Notes under the pieces: generated by a model
Databases searched by the model: none
Told to the model about the DNA's origin: nothing
What the model saw: only the letters and a program-made list of their open reading frames with translations
In this document: positions 36,868 to 46,695 of the stretch, piece by piece
Layout: every line of letters starts with the position of its first letter
Numbering within the stretch: the stretch's first letter is position 1
Program-made: the position numbers and the translations under genes
Source: Niveibacterium sp. SC-1
GTDB lineage: Bacteria; Pseudomonadota; Gammaproteobacteria; Burkholderiales; Rhodocyclaceae
NCBI RefSeq assembly: GCF_038235435.1
Contig: NZ_CP151275.1
Coordinates: 2,976,001-3,040,000, forward strand
Reading direction: 5' to 3'
Length of the DNA stretch: 64,000 nucleotides

Positions 36868-36991
36868 GTACCGACACGGCAGCGGACACGCCTCACGGCA
36901 TGCCTGCTGCCATGGACCCGGCCTCACGAGGCCGCAAGCTCGACAGAAGCAACCCACAACAGACAGCAGCAAGCCAAAGGAGACACAGCTC

Positions 36992-37939
36992 ATGAAGTCC
37001 GTTCTTCGTACCCTGGTCGCGTCCTGCGCGATCCTCGGCGCAGCCGCAAGCTTCGCCGCCGACCCCGTCGTCATGGGTGTCTCGATCCCCGCCGCGACCC
37101 ACGGCTGGACCGGTGGCGTGGTGTATTGGGCCAACCGCACCAAGGGCGAGCTGGAGAAGAAGTATCCCGGCATGAAGGTGATCGTGAAGACTGCTGGCTC
37201 CGCCGCTGAACAGGCCAACCAGGTTCAGGATCTGCAGACGGTCAACAAGATCAACACCCTGGTGATCCTGCCCTTCGAATCCGCACCGCTCACGCAACCC
37301 GTCGCCCAGGTGAAGAACAAGGGCGTGTTCGTCACCGTGGTGGACCGCGGCCTCACCGACACCAACGCGCAAAGCGCCTACGTCGCTGGCGACAACCCCG
37401 GCTTCGGCAAGGTGGCGGGCGAGTACGTCGTCAAGACGCTGGGCGGCAAGGGTGATGTCGTGATCCTGCGCGGCATCCCGACCGTGATCGACAACCAGCG
37501 CGTCGATGGCTTCAACGAAGCGCTCAAGGGCAGCGAAGTCAAGGTGCTGGATGCCAAGCACGGCAACTGGAACCGCGACGACGCCTTCAAGGTGATGCAG
37601 GATTTCCTAACCCGCTTCAAGCACATCGACGCGGTGTGGGCGTCCGACGACGACATGGCTGTCGGCGTGCAGAAGGCCATCGCCCAGGCCAAGCGCACGG
37701 ACATCAAGCTCGTGCTCGGCGGCGCCGGTTCCAAGGACTACATCAAGAAGGTCATGGACGGCGACAAGATCGTCAGCGCCGACGTCACCTACTCGCCCAG
37801 CATGATCGCCGACGCGATGAACCTCACCGCCGAAGCGCGCGCCGCAGGCAAGGACATGCCGGCCACCACCATCATCCCCTCGGTGCTGATCACCAAGGAC
37901 AACGCCGCCAAGTACTACCACAAGGATTCGCCGTTCTGA
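36992..37939 (+). CDS. Periplasmic sugar-binding protein of the ABC transporter
   Basis: A 315-residue precursor with a signal peptide (cleavage after ASFA). It is a type I periplasmic binding protein of the ribose/galactose group: [75 protein letters not shown] 36992 follows AAAGGAGACACAGCTC, the strongest ribosome binding site of the operon, as expected for the most abundant component. The 124-base gap before it holds no gene. Aromatic/His at THGWTGG is the likely sugar contact; ligand not predictable. Confidence 0.93.
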   Translation: MKSVLRTLVASCAILGAAASFAADPVVMGVSIPAATHGWTGGVVYWANRTKGELEKKYPGMKVIVKTAGSAAEQANQVQDLQTVNKINTLVILPFESAPLTQPVAQVKNKGVFVTVVDRGLTDTNAQSAYVAGDNPGFGKVAGEYVVKTLGGKGDVVILRGIPTVIDNQRVDGFNEALKGSEVKVLDAKHGNWNRDDAFKVMQDFLTRFKHIDAVWASDDDMAVGVQKAIAQAKRTDIKLVLGGAGSKDYIKKVMDGDKIVSADVTYSPSMIADAMNLTAEARAAGKDMPATTIIPSVLITKDNAAKYYHKDSPF

Positions 37940-37958
37940 TCCTGCCGGCATGAAGACT

Positions 37959-37983
37959 GGCCCCGGTCATTCGCACCGGGGCC
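37959..37983 (+). terminator. Stem-loop after the binding-protein gene (attenuator or mRNA stabiliser)
   Basis: A 9-bp perfect stem GGCCCCGGT/ACCGGGGCC with a 7-base loop followed by only GTTT. Placed within the operon, it may give partial termination or protect the 3' end so that the binding protein is made in excess, as in other binding-protein operons. Confidence 0.6.
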
Positions 37984-38085
37984 GTTTCCAGATCGCGCCC
38001 GCCGCGCCCACGGGGCCGGCGCGATCCGGCAACGGACGCTCAGAACCCGACTGTTCGCAACGGACACGCACGCATCGAGGACACC

Positions 38086-39087
<1,002 letters not shown>

Positions 39088-39105
39088 GCGAGAAAGGAAC
39101 CCATC

Positions 39106-40257
39106 GTGCGAAGACTGCGATACGCCATGGTCGGCGGCGGCCGCGACGCCTTCATCGGCGCGGTGCACCGGCGTGCCATGGCCCTGGATGGCCAGATGGA
39201 ACTCGTCGCCGGTGCCCTCTCCTCCGACCCGGAGAAGGCGCGCGCCTCCGGCCGCGACCTGGGCCTCGCCGACGCCCGTAACCACGGTCGCTGGCAGGAC
39301 CTGCTCGACGACGAACTCAAGCGCTCCGCTGACGAGCGCATCGACTTCATCAGCATCGTCACGCCCAACCACATGCACTACCCGGTGGCGCTGGCTTTCG
39401 CGCAGGCCGGCATCAACGTCGTGTGCGACAAGCCGCTGGTGCACACCAGCACGCAAGCCGAAGACCTCGCCCATGCCGTGCAGCGGACCGGCGCGGTGTT
39501 CGCCGTTACCTACAACTACACCGGCTACCCGATGGTGCGGCAAGCGCGCCACATGGTGCAGAGCGGCCAGCTCGGCGAGATCCGCAAGGTCATCGTCGAA
39601 TACAACCAGGGCTGGCTCGCCACCAAGCTGGAAGGCGGCGACAACAAGCAGGCCGACTGGCGCACCGACCCCAGCCGCAGCGGCATTGCCGGTGCCATCG
39701 GGGACATCGGCTCCCACGCCGAGAACCTGGTCGCGACCATCACGGGGCTGGAGATCGAAGCGATCTGCGCCGACCTCACCACCTTCGTGCCGGGTCGCAA
39801 GCTGGATGACGACGGCAACCTGCTGCTGCGCTACACCAATGGTGCCCGCGGCGTGTTGATCGCCAGCCAGATCGAGATCGGCGGCGAGAACGATCTGCGC
39901 ATCCGCATCTTCGGCACGCAGGGCTCGCTCGCCTGGCACCAGGAGGACCCGAACCGCCTGCTGCATGCCTCGCTCACCGATTCACCACGCATCCTCACCC
40001 GCGGATCGGGCGGTCTGTGCCCCGCTGCCGTGAAGGCGACGCGCCTGCCTGCCGGTCACCCCGAGGCTTTCCACGAGGCCTTTGCCAACGTCTATCTCGG
40101 GGCCGGCGAGGCGATGCGCGCGCGCAGCGAAGACCGCGCCCTCGGTGCGCTCGAAGGTGACTACCCGACGCTCGCCGACGGTGCACGCGGCGTGCGCTTC
40201 ATCGAACTGACGGTGGAGTCGGCGAAGAGCGAAGCGAAGTGGACGCCCTGGTCCTGA
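39106..40257 (+). CDS. Gfo/Idh/MocA family oxidoreductase
   Basis: A 383-residue NAD(P)-dependent dehydrogenase. The Rossmann loop near the start reads [32 protein letters not shown] follows, then the catalytic lysine region VCDKPL and the [10 protein letters not shown] site with the general-base His. GTG 39106 starts it, 18 bases after the isomerase gene. The pair would oxidise a sugar or polyol to a keto form and then isomerise it. Last gene of the operon; no kinase or aldolase follows. Confidence 0.93.
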   Translation: MRRLRYAMVGGGRDAFIGAVHRRAMALDGQMELVAGALSSDPEKARASGRDLGLADARNHGRWQDLLDDELKRSADERIDFISIVTPNHMHYPVALAFAQAGINVVCDKPLVHTSTQAEDLAHAVQRTGAVFAVTYNYTGYPMVRQARHMVQSGQLGEIRKVIVEYNQGWLATKLEGGDNKQADWRTDPSRSGIAGAIGDIGSHAENLVATITGLEIEAICADLTTFVPGRKLDDDGNLLLRYTNGARGVLIASQIEIGGENDLRIRIFGTQGSLAWHQEDPNRLLHASLTDSPRILTRGSGGLCPAAVKATRLPAGHPEAFHEAFANVYLGAGEAMRARSEDRALGALEGDYPTLADGARGVRFIELTVESAKSEAKWTPWS

Positions 40258-40271
40258 CCCGCAGCGTCCAC

Positions 40272-40304
40272 CATGAGGGGACGGCTCCACGCCCTCCCCT
40301 CATG
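40272..40304 (+). terminator. Inverted repeat after the sugar operon
   Basis: A 10-bp perfect inverted repeat CATGAGGGGA/TCCCCTCATG with a 13-base loop, 15 bases after the last stop codon. No T-run follows, so it is a possible rho-dependent end or mRNA-stabilising hairpin. Confidence 0.45.
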
Positions 40305-40566
40305 CGTACCCAACCATTCATAACTTGGCCCCGGACCGGCGGTTCAGGCATGCACCCGGCGGAAGTACACGAGTAGACATTGCGGATTCCGGTCCGTTTG
40401 ACCGTCGGTGCCGGTCACCGTTGCCCCTGTGCTTGTCGTGACGGAGCCTCCGGTCCCGGCCAAGAGCGGCCGCTTGGGTTTGCATAAGAACCTTAGCGGC
40501 GCACCCCGAAGCGGTCATAGCCATCGCCAGACTGCGGGAGGCCCGGCTCGGCGTAGCTAGCGTTTC
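40305..40566. other. Gene-free sequence at the left edge of the accessory island
   Basis: No plausible ORF. The texture changes here from the operon's GC-rich coding sequence to mixed, remnant-like DNA. The stretch CCAAGAGCGGCC at 40463-40474 resembles TCAAGAGCGGCC near copy A of the long repeat (41899-41910). Confidence 0.3.
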
Positions 40567-40896
40567 TCAATGCCATGCCCGGGAGAACAATTCATCCAAG
40601 GCCTGAACGATTCGATCCCCATCTGCAGCTAGCGAGGCGACCTTTTCGCCCAGACTATCCAGGGCCACGGATGAAATCTCTAGCGGGTTTAAGGCGACTG
40701 CCACCCCCTCGACCTCAAAGATGCCATTGAGCACAGAGCGAGGCGGCTTGCCCGCGGAGCCTGTCGCTTGAAGCGCGACAAGCGGGATCACGACGCGCCG
40801 GCGAGAGCGATCGAAGCGAGCCGACTGAACGATCACCACGTACGGAATCGCCGCTCTTTGCTTACCTAGATTCCGATGGACATCGAACTGACTCAT
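40567..40896 (-). CDS. ccdB: CcdB-type toxin (gyrase poison)
   Basis: A 109-residue protein. MSQFDVHRNLG at the start, PYVVIVQSARFD in the middle, then VVIPLVAL and the C-terminal end DRIVQALDELFSRAWH agree with CcdB, whose C-terminal residues poison DNA gyrase. It overlaps the antitoxin gene by 4 bases (ATGA). It is encoded chromosomally in an accessory island, where it would stabilise the region. Confidence 0.9.
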   Translation of the reverse strand: MSQFDVHRNLGKQRAAIPYVVIVQSARFDRSRRRVVIPLVALQATGSAGKPPRSVLNGIFEVEGVAVALNPLEISSVALDSLGEKVASLAADGDRIVQALDELFSRAWH

Positions 40897-41141
40897 AAAA
40901 TCTGGTGCTCGTCTGCGAACGAGCCGTGAACGTCCTCAAACCGATTCCAGTACTCCGCAACGGCATCGTCTGCCTGTCGTCGGGCTACCTGATCGTCTCG
41001 ACGCTGCGCGATGAAGTCCGCGAGCAATTGGTCGACCGTGGCGGACAGGTTGTCGGTCAGTTGCCGTGCCTGCCTGACGGTTTCGTCGGACAGGAGGAGA
41101 TTGACTGGCCGCTTCGAAGATTGGCTGGTGCTGGTCTTCAT
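40893..41141 (-). CDS. ccdA: CcdA-type antitoxin
   Basis: An 82-residue protein. The N-terminal ribbon-helix-helix DNA-binding part is KRPVNLLLSDETVRQARQLTDNLSATVDQLL. The C-terminal half (WNRFEDVHGSFADEHQIL) binds and neutralises CcdB, with FxDEH typical of the family. It is first in the operon and ends overlapping ccdB. A perfect palindrome stands directly upstream, matching autoregulation by the CcdA-CcdB complex. Confidence 0.92.
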   Translation of the reverse strand: MKTSTSQSSKRPVNLLLSDETVRQARQLTDNLSATVDQLLADFIAQRRDDQVARRQADDAVAEYWNRFEDVHGSFADEHQIL

Positions 41142-41156
41142 GGAAGGCTCCTTCGA

Positions 41157-41185
41157 GGTTCATGCGCATTGTATGCGCATGAACC
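41157..41185 (-). promoter_or_regulatory. ccdAB operator with embedded minus-10 element
   Basis: A perfect 12-bp inverted repeat GGTTCATGCGCA/TGCGCATGAACC with a 5-base spacer, 15 bases before the ccdA start. On the minus strand TACAAT (41168-41173) at its centre is a good minus-10. The half site ATGCGCAT is itself palindromic, so two ribbon-helix-helix dimers could bind. Confidence 0.75.
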
Positions 41186-41342
41186 CGCGAGGGCCACAGG
41201 TCCGCTCTATTCATAGGGCAGATGACTCAGGGCGGCCAGAATGGGGCCTTCCATCAAGGGCCGCTTCCTGGGTCAGAAGTTCGGACCGAGTTGAAGTCTC
41301 AGCGTTAAGGGGCTTCAACCTCTCTTCCTGGGTCGTCTTTCT

Positions 41343-41720
41343 CTATCGAGATGGCTTCTTGAGATGGCCCCACACGACCGAACAACCCCCGACAACTATG
41401 CTGGACAGAAGGATTAACGCGCCAACGGGACGTGAGAAATAGATCGCCAGAATGGTGCCGCCGAACGCGCCGCAGAAAGCATAGAAGCTAACTGCAAGGG
41501 CTTTACGCGGTTGAGAATATTTTCCGCCGACAGCCTGAACGCAGAAAGAGATCAAGCGCGTCACACCTACTGCAGCGAGCGCCAACAACGCCCCTGCCGT
41601 GAAGAAGGCGGACTGCCCCAGCCACCCCATGCCTTCCCCGCGCGCGATGCCCATCGCCAGCAACGAAAACATGGTGACGACCACGGCCGTCTGAATTGAG
41701 GACACGATCTTCTGGTTCAT
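41343..41720 (-). CDS. Small integral membrane protein, unknown
   Basis: A 125-residue protein with four predicted membrane segments (about 8-25, 35-58, 70-92, 96-115) and a basic C-terminus (GHLKKPSR). Not assigned to a family. Base composition is lower in GC than in the flanking core genes, in line with the island. The 350-base stretch upstream (41721-42071) holds no other convincing gene. Confidence 0.5.
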   Translation of the reverse strand: MNQKIVSSIQTAVVVTMFSLLAMGIARGEGMGWLGQSAFFTAGALLALAAVGVTRLISFCVQAVGGKYSQPRKALAVSFYAFCGAFGGTILAIYFSRPVGALILLSSIVVGGCSVVWGHLKKPSR

Positions 41721-41933
41721 GACTTCGTTCTGGCGGTCTCAACTAAAACGCGTAAGCATACCCATGGAGTCGCCGCGCGCAGAAAGCCCTCAGAAACCCC
41801 CTGCAGACTTCGTTAGCTCAAGATCACTCCGTCTACGGCTCGTCGCTACCATGCCGAACCACATCGAAGGCGCGCGGATCTGACCGACAGGCCTACGGTC
41901 AAGAGCGGCCAGAAGCGGGCTTTCGCCCAGGGA

Positions 41934-42042
41934 AGATTCCATGTCGCGTCATTGCGAACCCGCTCAAGATGCCGGATATACGACTGCAGGCAGTTCCCGG
42001 CGAAAACCAGACCCTCGATCAGCCTTGATTTTGTGGGGGAGT
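41934..42042. repeat. Long imperfect repeat, copy A
   Basis: 109 bases from AGATTCCATGTCG through ATGCCGGATATACGAC and TCGATCAGCCTTGATTT to GTGGGGGAGT. Copy B at 42874 runs parallel with small indels and about 80-85 percent identity by eye. Both lie downstream of small minus-strand genes. Confidence 0.7.
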
Positions 42043-42071
42043 CCGCATCGGACGGGTCGGGCGTTTGTCGC

Positions 42072-42467
42072 TTAGCGCTCATCCTGCAGTCTCTTCATTG
42101 CCTGACTCCCTTCAACTAGCCGCTGAACCACTAGAGACGAGTCCATTGAATTGATGCCGCGGTCGAAGATTGGGATTGCCCAAGCACAATTGCTTTGAAT
42201 CAGCCACTCATCGTAAGTAGCACGGTCTTGCGCCACTTCTTCCAGGCTGACCACAGATACGCCGCTTTCCCAGTGATTGTTTCCCTGCTGATACTGAAAG
42301 CGGAACGGCCGATCGGTAGGCGCAAGGTAGATCGCGAAGCTCCAGCGCGCAGCAAAGCTCCCTGCGGCCCCTAGTTCGACACATGATCCGTAGTGGTTCG
42401 GTGCGTGCATGCGGAGAATAAAACGCCTAACAAATGAAAGGGCGACCCTATCCGGCACCAGCCGCAT
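42072..42467 (-). CDS. Hypothetical island protein
   Basis: A 131-residue frame from ATG 42467; the longer frame to 42539 starts in a repeat (see 42491). No family recognised. The sequence around ARWSFAIYLAPTDRPFRFQYQQGNNHWESGVSVVSLEEV has regular beta-strand-like alternation. No membrane segment or signal. Copy A of the long repeat lies just downstream. Confidence 0.5.
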   Translation of the reverse strand: MRLVPDRVALSFVRRFILRMHAPNHYGSCVELGAAGSFAARWSFAIYLAPTDRPFRFQYQQGNNHWESGVSVVSLEEVAQDRATYDEWLIQSNCAWAIPIFDRGINSMDSSLVVQRLVEGSQAMKRLQDER

Positions 42468-42490
42468 GGCGTGGATGAGCACGGCAAGAC

Positions 42491-42532
42491 CGTATTGATA
42501 CAGCCCGCGGCGCGCCGCGACAAGGCTTGGTG
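42491..42532. repeat. 42-bp repeat, left copy
   Basis: CGTATTGATAC followed by a GC-rich core (GCGCGCCGCGACAAG). It matches the stretch at 47083-47124 at 37 of 42 positions and in the same orientation. Confidence 0.7.
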
Positions 42533-42539
42533 TGGCCAA

Positions 42540-43024
42540 CCGGGCTCTTGGGCGTCAGCAAGCGCTCAAGCTACGCCATGACCGTCCGCTCTGTTGGGAC
42601 GGACACTAGGCGGCCCTGGGCGCCGCGCGACTGAAGTCAGGTTTTCGGCCTGGCCTTCTGGTCCCGCAGTCGGCCAATTGCGGCCGTTCGAGATTGGAAA
42701 AGCCTCCAACTCCCGCCCGGAATGCGACCAGTCGTAGGCGCTCGCAGCGGGGCAACCGTTTGACATAAGCGGCGGCGCCATAGTGGCAGCCGCCTTGGTG
42801 ACGTCCGCTCGATTGACGCCGATCACCCTTCCGGCTCTCCAGAGCCGTTTGTATCGATTGGCGCTTCGCGGGCAGATTCCATGTCGGCACGGGCCACTGC
42901 GTGCCCACTTCAGATGCCGGATATACGACAGCAGGTGAATTCCCCGGAACAACCAGAACTTCGATCAGCCTTGATTTGTGGGGGAGTACGAGGTGTTGGG
43001 CGCGGAAATGGTACCGCTTTAGCC
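42540..43024. other. 485-base region without a clear gene
   Basis: Contains copy B of the long repeat and remnant-like sequence (for example TGACCGTCCGCTCTGTTGGGACGG). No ORF with plausible start and family was found; the frames here overlap the repeat. Confidence 0.5.
42874..42987. repeat. Long imperfect repeat, copy B
   Basis: 114 bases, partner of copy A at 41934. Identical blocks include ATGCCGGATATACGAC, GATCAGCCTTGATTT and GTGGGGGAGT. Confidence 0.7.
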
Positions 43025-43273
43025 CTACCTAACACGTCCAAGGGCCATCAATATGGAAACAATGATTAAGAGTACTGCCACTAAAACGTGACAAGAAAAC
43101 CAGAACCAATATTTAGAAGGGTCATCTTCTCGATATATATCATTGGGCCTGATCAAGCGCCCCATTCTGAATGGAGTAACCCAGCCAAGAAAGAGTGCCT
43201 TAATTGCCCAGTAAGCCACAAAGCCAGCCATGGTCAGTGTGACGATTGCATCGAATCGCAGAGTCATTTTCAA
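43025..43273 (-). CDS. Hypothetical small membrane protein
   Basis: An 82-residue protein with two hydrophobic segments (about 8-30 and 58-76) and a polar middle (MGRLIRPNDIYREDDPSKYWFW). No family recognised. The IS element begins 18 bases upstream of its start codon, so its promoter may have been displaced by the insertion. Confidence 0.5.
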   Translation of the reverse strand: MKMTLRFDAIVTLTMAGFVAYWAIKALFLGWVTPFRMGRLIRPNDIYREDDPSKYWFWFSCHVLVAVLLIIVSILMALGRVR

Positions 43274-43291
43274 TTGGGGTCGAGGTAGCGC

Positions 43292-44589
43292 TTAACAGGT
43301 TGATGCAAAACCCAGTGAACGCCACTGGATTTGGGTAGTCATGGTCGCATTGCTTGAAACCGAGGAGTCGTGCGATGCGCGGTCAGGTCGATCCCCAGGC
43401 AGGCATGTTTCACTACTTCTCGGCCGAGTCCCGTGTGCCGACCGATCATCCGCTGCGCGCAATCAAGCAACTGGCCGATGCGGCGCTGCGTGAGATCTCG
43501 GCCGAACTCGAAGGACTGTACTCGGCGATCGGGCGTCCGTCGATTGCGCCGGAGCGTCTGCTCAAGGGGCAATTGCTCATGGCGCTGTGTTCGGTGCGCT
43601 CGGACCGGCAACTGTGCGAGCAGCTCGACTACAACATCCTCTTTCGCCGGTTCCTGGACATGAGTCTGGAGGAAGCGACGCTGGATCAATCGAACTTCAG
43701 CCGCTTGCGTACGCGTCTGGTGGACACCGATATCGCCCGGCGCTTCTTCGATGAAGTGGTGCGCCCGGCGCGCGCCAGACACCTGCTCAGTGCCGATCAC
43801 TTCACTGTCGATGGCACGCTCATCGACGCGTGGGCTTCGTTCAAGAGTTTCCGGCGCACGGATCCGCAGGAGCCGCCAAAGCCCGGCGGCGATGGCACGG
43901 GCATGGTGGATTTCAAGGGTGAGACGCGTAGCAACGCTACGCACCAGCGCACAACCGACCCCGAGGCGCGTCTTATGAGGAAAGGCAACGGTCAGCCCGC
44001 CAAACTGAGCTACGGCGCTCACGTGCTCATGGAAAACCGCAGCGGCCTGTGTGTCGATGTGCTGGTGACTGCCTCGACCCGTGCCAAGCATCTGGCGGCC
44101 TCGGATCTGCTCACGCGGGCGCGGCGGCGCCGGATTCATCCCAAGACCCTGAGCGCCGACAAGGGCTATCACAACAAGCCCTTCGTTCAGCACCTTCGCG
44201 ACCACAAGATCCGCGCCCACATCGCCCGCACCCAAGGGCGAACGACGCCGGGCCTGGATGCGCGCACCGCACGCACTGCGGGCTATCAGGCGAGCCAGCG
44301 CAAACGCAAACGGGTGGAAGAAATCTTCGGCTGGATGAAGACGGTGGGCGGCCTGAGAAAGACCCATTTCATCGGCGAAGCGAAGACGCAGATGGCGGCC
44401 TTTATTTCGGCTACGACTTACAACCTGTTGCGGATCGCAAATTTGACAAAGCGGAGACCGGTGGGCGGATAAACGAATCGGGCGATGCCACCAATTCTCG
44501 GAAATATCCAGAGCGCGAAGTCACCCCCGAAACTCTCAATAAGGGAAACACTACAGCCCGGCCACAGAACTTTTGCATCGACCAGCTAA
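43292..44589 (+). mobile_element. Intact IS5/IS1182-type insertion sequence
   Basis: About 1.3 kb with one transposase gene. Terminal inverted repeats: TTAACAGGTTGATGCAAAA at the left (43292-43310) and its complement with three mismatches at the right (44571-44589, TTTTGCATCGACCAGCTAA), 16 of 19 matching. The flanks do not show a clear identical target duplication (TTAA against CTAA at the edges). A deleted relative lies at 27018. Confidence 0.88.
43375..44472 (+). CDS. IS5/IS1182-type transposase
   Basis: A 365-residue DDE transposase from ATG 43375 (in the GTGCGATGCGC context shared with the copy at 27101). N-terminal DUF772-type domain MRGQVDPQAGMFHYFSAESR. Catalytic residues: Asp in FTVDGTLIDAW, Asp in LSADKGYHNK, Glu in KRVEEIFGWMKT. 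The frame is uninterrupted, so it may be active. About 117 bases of non-coding sequence separate its stop from the right inverted repeat. Confidence 0.93.
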   Translation: MRGQVDPQAGMFHYFSAESRVPTDHPLRAIKQLADAALREISAELEGLYSAIGRPSIAPERLLKGQLLMALCSVRSDRQLCEQLDYNILFRRFLDMSLEEATLDQSNFSRLRTRLVDTDIARRFFDEVVRPARARHLLSADHFTVDGTLIDAWASFKSFRRTDPQEPPKPGGDGTGMVDFKGETRSNATHQRTTDPEARLMRKGNGQPAKLSYGAHVLMENRSGLCVDVLVTASTRAKHLAASDLLTRARRRRIHPKTLSADKGYHNKPFVQHLRDHKIRAHIARTQGRTTPGLDARTARTAGYQASQRKRKRVEEIFGWMKTVGGLRKTHFIGEAKTQMAAFISATTYNLLRIANLTKRRPVGG

Positions 44590-44684
44590 CGAAGCCGCAG
44601 AAAAATCTGATTCATCGGCGGATGTTGTCGTGAACCGAATCGAAGAGCAAAGCTCCAAGCAGCAGAATGATCAAGGGGCTTCGC

Positions 44685-45292
44685 ATGGCACGCCACAAGC
44701 CGATCGACACCAGCCCACGCTTTCTCGCGATCGATCTTGAGCGCGAGCTGTTGCCCGGCAACTTTGCGCACGCGGTCAATCACCTGCTCGACAAGGATTT
44801 TGATCTCACGGGGTTTGACGCGCGGTACCAGAACGATCTCGCCGGCCCTGCCACCTATCCCCCAGCATGTTGCTCAAAGTCATTCTGAGCGCCTACGCCG
44901 AAGGTGTCGTCAGCAGTCGGGGCATCGAACGGCTGTGCCGTGAGCACGTCACCTTCATCGCCCTGCGCGGCGATACGGCCCCGCATTTCACCACGCTCGC
45001 CGCGCCTTCGTGGCCGGGCTCAGTCAAGACGCCGCCGCACTCTTTGCCCAAGTGCTCTGGCTGTGCGACCGGTAAGGCCTGATCGGGCGTCAGATGTTCG
45101 CCATAGGCGGCGTCAAACTGGCTTCGAACGCCTCCAATGCCAGAGAGGGACGCCCGCCGACTTCCAGAAACAAGCCGACAGGCTTGAAGCGGCCGCGCGC
45201 ACGATGCTACCGGTCCTTGGATGGTCTGAACGGCGACTGACGGATGTGGATCGCGATGCGACGGTCACGACCAGCGACGAAGGTCAGCCATG
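44685..45292 (+). pseudogene. Decayed IS1182 family transposase fragment
   Basis: The N-terminal part MARHKPIDTSPRFLAIDLER is clear. A one-base loss near 44865 shifts the frame, after which MLLKVILSAYAEGVVSSRG continues in the next frame. A further shift leads to FVAGLSQDAAALFAQVLWLCDR with an in-frame stop, then GLIGRQMFAIGGVKLASNASNA. The last similarity is RGTPADFQKQADRLEAAART in yet another frame. The expected first catalytic Asp (FAIDG) is Gly (FAIGG). At least three frameshifts, a stop and a missing C-terminus make it non-functional. Confidence 0.85.
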
Positions 45293-45477
45293 ACCTGCAA
45301 AGTGGTCAGCGGCGCCAGCGCACGGCGCTGGGAAAGGTCGTCGCTGCACGCGCCGCGCGTCGTGAGCATCGGGGCTCCGAAGAAAAGCGCGCAGTGCTCG
45401 CAGAGCGGGATTCCACCGAGCAGGATCTCCTTCCGCAAATCCTGCGTCGAGAGGACCGCAAGAAATCGCAGCGACGC

Positions 45478-45975
45478 TCAGGCCGCGCCGTAGGTCCGTG
45501 CGTACGCCCGTTCGAGCTCTGCATAAATACGTGGCCAAGACTCATTGAGCCGCGCGATCTTCGCGTTTGCCGCGGGAATCGAGTAATCGACGCCCGACGA
45601 CAGGAAGTAGCCGCAGAGGTCTTCCATCGCGCCGCGCAGCTTCGCGATCTCTTCGGCCAGCGGCCGCGAGCCGGAGAGCACCGCCAGCGAGCGTGCCTCG
45701 CCCAGCTTGTTGAGCGCCTCCACCAGTTGGCGCGTGTTGGTACTGCTCCCGTCCGGTACATGCGCCAGGCCGAAGGTGGCCAGGTTCGTTGCGCCGGTCG
45801 CCTGTTCGAGCAGCGCCGCGGCAGCCCTTAGCAGCTCACGCCGGTCCTGCCCGGCGAGCTTGGCAAGCTCGTGCCGACGACCTCGCCCCGCCGCCCAATG
45901 TGTCGCCAGGGCCGTGATGAGCGCGCCGAGGCCGATCTTCACCGCAGAGTCGATCACTTCCAGCGCAGTGGTCAT
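45478..45975 (-). CDS. Hypothetical protein with one N-terminal membrane segment
   Basis: A 165-residue protein. The N-terminus VIDSAVKIGLGALITALATHWAA is a likely membrane anchor, followed by a long Leu/Ala/Arg-rich helical region (HELAKLAGQDRRELLRAAAALLEQ) that may form a coiled coil. No family recognised. ATG 45975 gives the anchor. It lies between the decayed IS1182 and a PNPOx-like gene. The gap 45293-45477 holds nothing. Confidence 0.5.
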   Translation of the reverse strand: MTTALEVIDSAVKIGLGALITALATHWAAGRGRRHELAKLAGQDRRELLRAAAALLEQATGATNLATFGLAHVPDGSSTNTRQLVEALNKLGEARSLAVLSGSRPLAEEIAKLRGAMEDLCGYFLSSGVDYSIPAANAKIARLNESWPRIYAELERAYARTYGAA

Positions 45976-46029
45976 GGCATTCCTCCGCTCGGATACTGCT
46001 TTGGCGCAACCGGTGGCCCGCCGCGCCCC

Positions 46030-46518
46030 TCACGCGTCCGCAGCAGCGTCGTCGGACATGAGCTCGGCGAGTTGCCCGGCTGTCAGCGTCATCGCCCGCC
46101 CGAAGCCCGCAACGAATCGCACCGTTCGCGGCGCGATCACGAACAACGAGAAATCCCGGAAGCTGAACAGCTCCTCAGCATCAGGCAGCTTCGCAAGGTA
46201 AGCCGCGCGGGCCGCCTGATACTCCGCGGAGTCGGCGTCGCAGCGACGCGCCTCGCCCTGGACGCTGGCGCGCGGCAAGGCGAGTGGCGTGTCGGCCGCA
46301 TCCGCAGGAGCCGTCATCAGCAAAGCCACTGCCGGACGGTCCAGCATGTCCCGCGTATGAGAGGCGAGACCGCTGACATGGATGACGAAGCCTGTGCTGC
46401 CAGGCAGCAGCGCGAACGGAACCATCGATATCGCCGGCTCGCCTCCATGCAGCGTGGCCAGGGAGGCTACCGGTTGCAGGAATAGCGACTTGAGGATCGC
46501 CCGTTCGTTCGCCTTCAT
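46030..46518 (-). CDS. Pyridoxamine 5'-phosphate oxidase-like protein (HugZ-type split barrel)
   Basis: A 162-residue flavin/haem split-barrel protein. Marks: SLFLQPVASLATLHGGEPAISMVPFALL near the start, VIHVSGLASHTRDMLDRPAVALLMTAP in the middle and FRDFSLFVIAPRTVRFVAGFGRAMTL. It resembles the N-terminal domain of HugZ/HutZ haem-utilisation proteins but lacks their C-terminal DUF2470 part; an FMN- or haem-binding role is possible. ATG 46518 fits the family start; the longer frame (to 46569) is less likely. Confidence 0.85.
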   Translation of the reverse strand: MKANERAILKSLFLQPVASLATLHGGEPAISMVPFALLPGSTGFVIHVSGLASHTRDMLDRPAVALLMTAPADAADTPLALPRASVQGEARRCDADSAEYQAARAAYLAKLPDAEELFSFRDFSLFVIAPRTVRFVAGFGRAMTLTAGQLAELMSDDAAADA

Positions 46519-46695
46519 CGCACTGTCTCTCCAGACGCTCCATTTTGTGGGGCGAAGCCCACGCCCCAAAGGTGCCGGTCCTATCCCCCATCCGCCTCTA
46601 CACCCGGAGACTCTTCTGACTCGGAAAGCGGCGACCGACGCCTCACCGCAAGAAGAGAACCCGCGACTCGCGAAGTTCCCGGATGCACGGCCCGG

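Noticed and set aside
41846..42082. 78-residue minus-strand ORF
   Set aside because: It is mostly the long repeat (copy A) read in one frame; the partner repeat does not keep the frame in the same way.
42566..42952. 128-residue minus-strand ORF
   Set aside because: It spans repeat copy B and remnant sequence, has Arg/Pro-rich composition and no sensible start or family.
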